Position numbers and translations under genes: made by a program. A stretch of DNA of 64,000 nt from JBGAMH01 sp044222045. Lineage in GTDB: Bacteria; Eisenbacteria; RBG-16-71-46. How positions within the stretch are numbered: the first letter of the stretch is position 1; each line of letters starts with the position of its first letter. The notes under the pieces are model-generated. The model was not told the origin of the DNA. It saw only the letters and a list, made by a program, of their open reading frames with translations, and did no database searches. Of the stretch, positions 59,627-64,000 are shown piece after piece. The DNA lies in assembly GCA_044222045.1 (NCBI GenBank), contig JBGAOB010000001.1, positions 53,218 to 117,217 on the forward strand, given 5' to 3'.

Positions 59627-59655
59627 GACCCCCGGGGCACAAGGCTCCGGGGGTC
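59627..59655 (+). terminator. Terminator of the single-gene sigma-54 unit
   Basis: Perfect 9-bp stem gacccccgg / ccgggggtc with an 11-nt loop, followed by gttcctt, 46 nt after the stop at 59580. Confidence 0.7.
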
Positions 59656-59978
59656 GTTCCTTGCGACGCGGTCGGGTGGCGCCCTCGCGACGTCGTCGAC
59701 GCGGTTCCCCGGAGGACTCCGGCCCCGACGTCTGACACGCGCGCTGCCTGTCTGACAGTCGATTCTCGCTCGCCGGCGTCGCGCACCGACGAGCCGCCGT
59801 TGTGCCGCATGACGTTGCGCGCGTTCTCCGCCGCCCGTCCGCGCGGCACATGCGATGCCCCTTCGCGGGCCATTCGATTCCGCGGCGGAAGGGCTCCCCA
59901 CGGGCGCCTCGGTGGCGCCAGCTCTCCCCCGCCCGTTCGAGCGGTCCGGCCGCCTCGGGCCGCCCCGGAGGCAGGCGC
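59656..59978. other. Upstream region of the secreted metallopeptidase gene
   Basis: About 320 bases with no gene that I can support. A GGAGG ribosome site lies just before 59979. No promoter is recognised. Confidence 0.4.
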
Positions 59979-62900
59979 ATGTCTCGCACCCTCGTTCTCT
60001 CGATCGCGACGGCGATCGTGACGCTGGCCGGGGGCGCACGCGCCGCCGGCGTCGTCGACCGCTGGCCCATGGCCCAGCGCGATCCGCAGCACACGGGCCG
60101 GTCCCAGTACACGGTGCCGGCGAGCCGGCAGAACAGCTCGTTCTTCGACGTGTTCACGTGGCAGCGGCCGAGCCCCGACTCGCCGAACGACGGCCGTTTC
60201 GGCGCCACGCAGATGACCTACGCCGACGATGCCGGCCCCGGCGGGGCCGACCTCGTGGTGGGCGCCTACCACTGGCCGAAGGGCGTGATGGGCCTGGATC
60301 GGCGCACCGGTCGCGCGCTGTGGTGGGGCAATCCCGGCGGCGGCGAATCGATCGGCGAGCGCGTGCCGGCGTTCTCGAACGATTCGCACGCGATCTACGT
60401 CACGAACGACGCCACGGACGACGGCACGTGGCCGCTCGGCCATCCACTGATGGCGATCTCCTCCACGGCGGGGCCCGGTACGACGTGGCACAACGGCGCG
60501 AACGCGTCGCCCGCGCACCTGGGCGCCGTGTCGCCGGTGGTGGCGCTGTCGGATCGGATCTACCTGCACGAGTGGGACGGCACGGCGTACGCGGCCACCG
60601 ACGACGGCTCCGCGCTGACGGAGGTGTGGGCCGCCGCGACTGGCGGGCCGCTCGGGGGCGCCGACGTGTCGCTGATCGAGACCGGGGACACGACGGTGGT
60701 GGTGAGCGCGACGCGCTGGGGCGAGGTGATCGCGCACCATGCGGACACCGGCGCCGAACTGTGGCGCCAGGACGTGGGCGGGCCGTTCGTCGCGTCGCCG
60801 ACGGTCGATCCCGTCACGGGACGGATCTACGTCGCGGGCGGTGAAGGGGTGCAGCGGGCCCGCGGATTCGACCGCCGGGGCCATGCGCTGTGGAACGTGC
60901 TGCTCTACAGCGACGAGTACGGCTCGCTGCCGCAGGAGCGCGTGTGGAGCACGGGCTGCCTGTCGGCCGACGGCACGCGCTACTACGTGCAGACCGCGAG
61001 CGCGGAAGGCACGGGCGCGCTCTACGCCGTGAACGTGGTCGCGGGCACGCTCGCCTGGCGGCTGCCCACGCGCAGCATGGGCTGGGACGAGGCGTGCTCG
61101 TCGCCCATCGTCACGCCGAACGGCGTGCTGGTGGTGGGCAACAACCGCAACCGGGCGTACTACGCGGTGCGCGACGACGGCGCGAGCGCCACGATCCTCG
61201 ACTCGCTCGTCGTGGACGGATCGAACGAAGGCGCCGCGCGCTGCACCGCCACGCTGTCGGACGCGGGCGACCTGTACCTGCCGCTGCGCACGATGTGGCT
61301 GGCGAGCAACGGCGACGGGCAGACACCCGACCTGAGCGTGCAGAACCTGTTCTGCTCGATCGACCTGCGCGCGGGCGCCACGCCCACGCTGCCGCCGCCG
61401 CCCGGGCTGATCGTGTGGTCGCGCAACGCCGCGACGGCCCTGCGCTGGCGGATGCTGCCCGACCCGGCGGCCGTGTTCGGTCATTACGCGGTGTACCGCG
61501 ACACGCAGCCGTTCACCTCCGTCGCCGGGCTCACGCCGGTGGCCACGTTCGCCGTCCGGAGCGACACCACGTGGAACGACACGGGCCGCACGAACGGAAC
61601 GTCGTACTGGTACGCGGTGACGGCGGTGAGCGCCGGCGGCGCGGAATCGGCGCCGTCGAGGGTGATCGGCCCGCGCATCCCGCGCGACGAAACGGACCTG
61701 CAGGTGGCGGTGATGACGCGCACGCCGCGCTACCCGCGCTACCTGCCCGACTACGCGTACCACGAGGTCACCGAGCCGGGCGGCTTCGGTCCGTACGGGT
61801 TCTCCGCGGCCACCGGGCTGGGCGGCGGGCAGACCGAGGCGACGAAGCACCTTCCCGCCGAGGGCGAACTCGTGACGTGGACCGTGACCGTGCGCAATCG
61901 GGGCACGAACACCTGGGCGGGCGCGGTACACGGGCGCTTCACGCTCGCGGGCGTGTCGAACGACGTCACGGCGAGCGGCCCGGTGCCGCCCGGCGGGCGC
62001 GTCACGTTCACGAAGACGCTGCCGTGGACCGCCGCCTCGTCGCAGGCGCTGGAGTTCCGCGTGCTCGACGCCGACGCGCGCGCCGCGAACAACGTGCGCT
62101 CGGTGGACACGCGCTCGGTGGCGTACCTGTCGTACGTGGACGAGAACTTCGCCGAGGACTTCCACGACGCGCGCTCGCCCCTGTACCCGTCGCGGTTCAC
62201 CGACGACTACGTGGACTGGGTGAACCATCACCTCGATCGCTTCAACCAGATGTTCGCCGCGGCGGGCAGCAGCAAGCGCGTGCACCAGGACGTGCTCGAG
62301 CTGATCCCCGACGAGCAACCCGATCCCGCGGTGGACACGACGCCGTTCGCGGTGTTCCCGTTCCGCTTCCACGCGGGCACGGACGACTACCGGCAGACCG
62401 CCTGGTACCGCGCGCCCGAGGACATCGACTACGGCTACCTGCACGAGATGGGGCACCAGCTGGGACTCGTGGACGTCTACCAGCTCGACGTTCCCGCCGA
62501 CGCGAACTGGGTGTCGCACACCGCGTACACGGCGCCGACGTGCCTGATGAACGCGTGCGCCGACGTGCTTTCGCCACAGTCGGCGCTCGGCATGTCGCAC
62601 TGGGCCGCCGTCGCGCACGGCTACTACGGCCAGTACCTGTACGGCCTGCCGCGCACGATCCGCATGCGCTTCCTCGACTCCGAAGGCGACCCGCTCGCCG
62701 GGGCGACGGTGAAGGTGTTCCAGTACGCGGAGCGTCCCGGGCTCGGCAAGGTGATCACCGACCAGGTGAAGTTCCAGGGCACGACCGACACGAACGGCGA
62801 CTACGTGCTTCCGAACGTGCCCATCGACACCACGCTCACTCCGCCCGCGCCCACCGGCGACACGCTGCACGCGAACCCGTTCGGCTACGTGGCGGTGGTC

Positions 62901-63896
62901 GCCACGAACGGCGTGCTGTTGTTCGAGGTGCAGCGGGGAGCGCAGCGCGACTACGCCTGGCTCGACATCACCGAGCCGAACGCGGCGTTCTACCAGGGAC
63001 AGCGCACGCTCGCGACGTTCGTGCGGCGGGTGCAGGTGGGCGGCTGGGTGCAGGCGGCGCCGCCGCCCGAGCTGACCGAGGGCAACGCCGCGCACTGGCT
63101 CGCGTGGGCCGACGGCGTCCCGCCGGCCGGCACCACGGCGACGAACGACGACGCGCGCGTCGTGTCGGGAGCCACCTCGCTGAAGTTCGTCACCGACGGC
63201 GGCTTCGACACGAAGCTGCGCTACCCGGGCGCGTTCCTCGCCGACTGGAACCTCGCCGCCTGCGACTCGCTCGTGGCGTGGGTGTACGCGCAGAACGCGA
63301 GCACGTTCCAGGGCCCGAACCCGTGGATGCGACTGCAGGACACCGCCGGCCACACCGCCGACTACCAGTGGTGGCAGGGCGGCGAGCCGCAGGACCTGCT
63401 CACCGGCGCGATCGGCCAGTGGGTGCGGCTGTCGGTGCCGCTCGGCGCCGGACCCGACGTGACGGACGGCTGGCGACGCACGGACACGGGCGCGGTGGAC
63501 CTGGCGCACGTGGCCGCGCTCGAGATCCACGCCGACACGTGGGACTACGGGTTCACGCTGTGGCTGGACGGCGTGCGCTTCGCGCCCGCGGCGGTGGCGG
63601 GGACGCCCGCGACACCCGCACTGGCCGCGGGCACGCTGCGGTTCGCGAATCCGTACCGGGCCGGTGGTGCGATGCGCTTCGGCGCGGGCGCCGGCGGACG
63701 CGTGCGCGCCGACCTGTTCGACGCGGGCGGCCGGCGCGTGCGCACGCTCGCGGACCGCGTGGTCGCCGCGGGCGAGATCGTGCTCGCGTGGGACGGGCGC
63801 GACGACGCCGGCGCGGCGGTGCCGCCGGGCGTGTACTTCGTGCGCGTGACGACTGCGCAGGCGGCCACGCGCGCGCGACTCGTGCTGTTGCGTTGA
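59979..63896 (+). CDS. Large secreted protein: PQQ-like propeller, FN3-like/CARDB domains, HExxH metallopeptidase, sorting domain
   Basis: 1305 residues from MSRTLVLSIATAIVTLAGGA, with GGAGG 8 nt upstream and a signal peptide cleaved near ARA. Residues 30-480 are a PQQ-like propeller ('VMGLDRRTGRALWWGNPGGG', 'ADTGAELWRQDVGGPFVASP', 'LYAVNVVAGTLAWRLPTRSM'). A FN3-like domain ('YAVYRDTQPFTSV') and a CARDB-like domain ('LVTWTVTVRNRGTNTWAGAV') follow. A metallopeptidase motif 'YGYLHEMGHQLGLVDVYQLD' has H822, E823, H826 and D832 (HExxHxxGxxD, metzincin-like). A carboxypeptidase-regulatory-like part ('FLDSEGDPLAGATVKVFQYA') and a sorting domain ('ANPYRAGGAMRFGAGAGGRV', 'AVPPGVYFVRVTTAQAATRA') end it. 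It may be a surface protease. Confidence 0.85.
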   Translation: MSRTLVLSIATAIVTLAGGARAAGVVDRWPMAQRDPQHTGRSQYTVPASRQNSSFFDVFTWQRPSPDSPNDGRFGATQMTYADDAGPGGADLVVGAYHWPKGVMGLDRRTGRALWWGNPGGGESIGERVPAFSNDSHAIYVTNDATDDGTWPLGHPLMAISSTAGPGTTWHNGANASPAHLGAVSPVVALSDRIYLHEWDGTAYAATDDGSALTEVWAAATGGPLGGADVSLIETGDTTVVVSATRWGEVIAHHADTGAELWRQDVGGPFVASPTVDPVTGRIYVAGGEGVQRARGFDRRGHALWNVLLYSDEYGSLPQERVWSTGCLSADGTRYYVQTASAEGTGALYAVNVVAGTLAWRLPTRSMGWDEACSSPIVTPNGVLVVGNNRNRAYYAVRDDGASATILDSLVVDGSNEGAARCTATLSDAGDLYLPLRTMWLASNGDGQTPDLSVQNLFCSIDLRAGATPTLPPPPGLIVWSRNAATALRWRMLPDPAAVFGHYAVYRDTQPFTSVAGLTPVATFAVRSDTTWNDTGRTNGTSYWYAVTAVSAGGAESAPSRVIGPRIPRDETDLQVAVMTRTPRYPRYLPDYAYHEVTEPGGFGPYGFSAATGLGGGQTEATKHLPAEGELVTWTVTVRNRGTNTWAGAVHGRFTLAGVSNDVTASGPVPPGGRVTFTKTLPWTAASSQALEFRVLDADARAANNVRSVDTRSVAYLSYVDENFAEDFHDARSPLYPSRFTDDYVDWVNHHLDRFNQMFAAAGSSKRVHQDVLELIPDEQPDPAVDTTPFAVFPFRFHAGTDDYRQTAWYRAPEDIDYGYLHEMGHQLGLVDVYQLDVPADANWVSHTAYTAPTCLMNACADVLSPQSALGMSHWAAVAHGYYGQYLYGLPRTIRMRFLDSEGDPLAGATVKVFQYAERPGLGKVITDQVKFQGTTDTNGDYVLPNVPIDTTLTPPAPTGDTLHANPFGYVAVVATNGVLLFEVQRGAQRDYAWLDITEPNAAFYQGQRTLATFVRRVQVGGWVQAAPPPELTEGNAAHWLAWADGVPPAGTTATNDDARVVSGATSLKFVTDGGFDTKLRYPGAFLADWNLAACDSLVAWVYAQNASTFQGPNPWMRLQDTAGHTADYQWWQGGEPQDLLTGAIGQWVRLSVPLGAGPDVTDGWRRTDTGAVDLAHVAALEIHADTWDYGFTLWLDGVRFAPAAVAGTPATPALAAGTLRFANPYRAGGAMRFGAGAGGRVRADLFDAGGRRVRTLADRVVAAGEIVLAWDGRDDAGAAVPPGVYFVRVTTAQAATRARLVLLR

Positions 63897-63935
63897 TGTG
63901 GAGCGACCCTCGTTCCCGGCGATAGTGGACCTCCT

Positions 63936-63959
63936 GCGGCCGGCCTTCGGGTCGGCCGC
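63936..63959 (+). terminator. Hairpin after the metallopeptidase gene
   Basis: 7-bp stem gcggccg / cggccgc around a ttcgg-containing loop, 39 nt after the stop at 63896, followed by gggtgttcg. Confidence 0.55.
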
Positions 63960-64000
63960 GGGTGTTCGTGGCCCACGGCGGGCGAGGCGGACGGAGAAGG

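Overview
The window is very GC-rich, densely coded DNA from one bacterial chromosome. I see no rRNA, tRNA, CRISPR array, phage gene or recognisable insertion sequence. Eight secreted beta-propeller or repeat proteins end in FlgD-like or type-IX-like C-terminal sorting domains. With the gene content around them this suggests a bacterium of the FCB group, with Candidatus Eisenbacteria as my best guess; the placement is inference from domain style, not from a marker gene.

Layout. 1-12.0 kb holds five large genes for exported propeller, FG-GAP and NHL-repeat proteins. 12.1-14.3 kb is a scar zone with an orphan sorting-domain fragment, a frameshifted copy of atpC with its terminator, and a two-module glycine-zipper membrane protein. 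14.3-21.6 kb is a complete F1Fo ATP synthase operon on the minus strand (atpZ, an UncI-AtpB fusion, atpE, F, H, A, G, D, C). 22-38.2 kb is housekeeping: Nudix hydrolase, YajQ, two M20 peptidases, a SRPBCC protein, a KefB-type antiporter, a small ferredoxin with an ACT protein, an HNH endonuclease, a methyltransferase, and an operon for 2-oxoacid:ferredoxin oxidoreductase with a ferredoxin-NADP reductase-like flavoprotein. 38.4-43.7 kb has a hybrid histidine kinase between two paralogous secreted propellers that share the C-terminus TTWGRLKSLYR. 43.9-46.2 kb is a nucleotidyltransferase-like / TPM / LemA operon. 46.3-52.9 kb is a divergent pair of secreted genes, one a copper-radical-oxidase-like protein, bounded by a duplicated terminator. 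52.9-58.3 kb is a three-gene overlapping operon for a divergent chemosensory pathway with no visible CheA kinase. 58.7-63.9 kb has a conserved-looking protein of unknown function behind a good sigma-54 promoter match, and a large secreted PQQ-propeller / metallopeptidase protein.

How it fits together. The most unusual theme is how exported-protein genes appear to have been added next to housekeeping operons. The 3' end of the ATP synthase operon is present three times in direct orientation (14.3-14.65, 12.3-12.67 and 1.37-1.57 kb), with exported or membrane-protein genes between the copies. A 46-bp terminator is likewise repeated on both sides of the 46.3-52.9 kb pair. A 29-bp exact repeat and an orphan fragment of sorting-domain sequence also point to recombination among these genes. 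The second theme is signalling: the kinase-less MCP / CheW-receiver / receiver-GAF operon and the propeller-flanked hybrid kinase are the best candidates for undescribed regulatory systems here.
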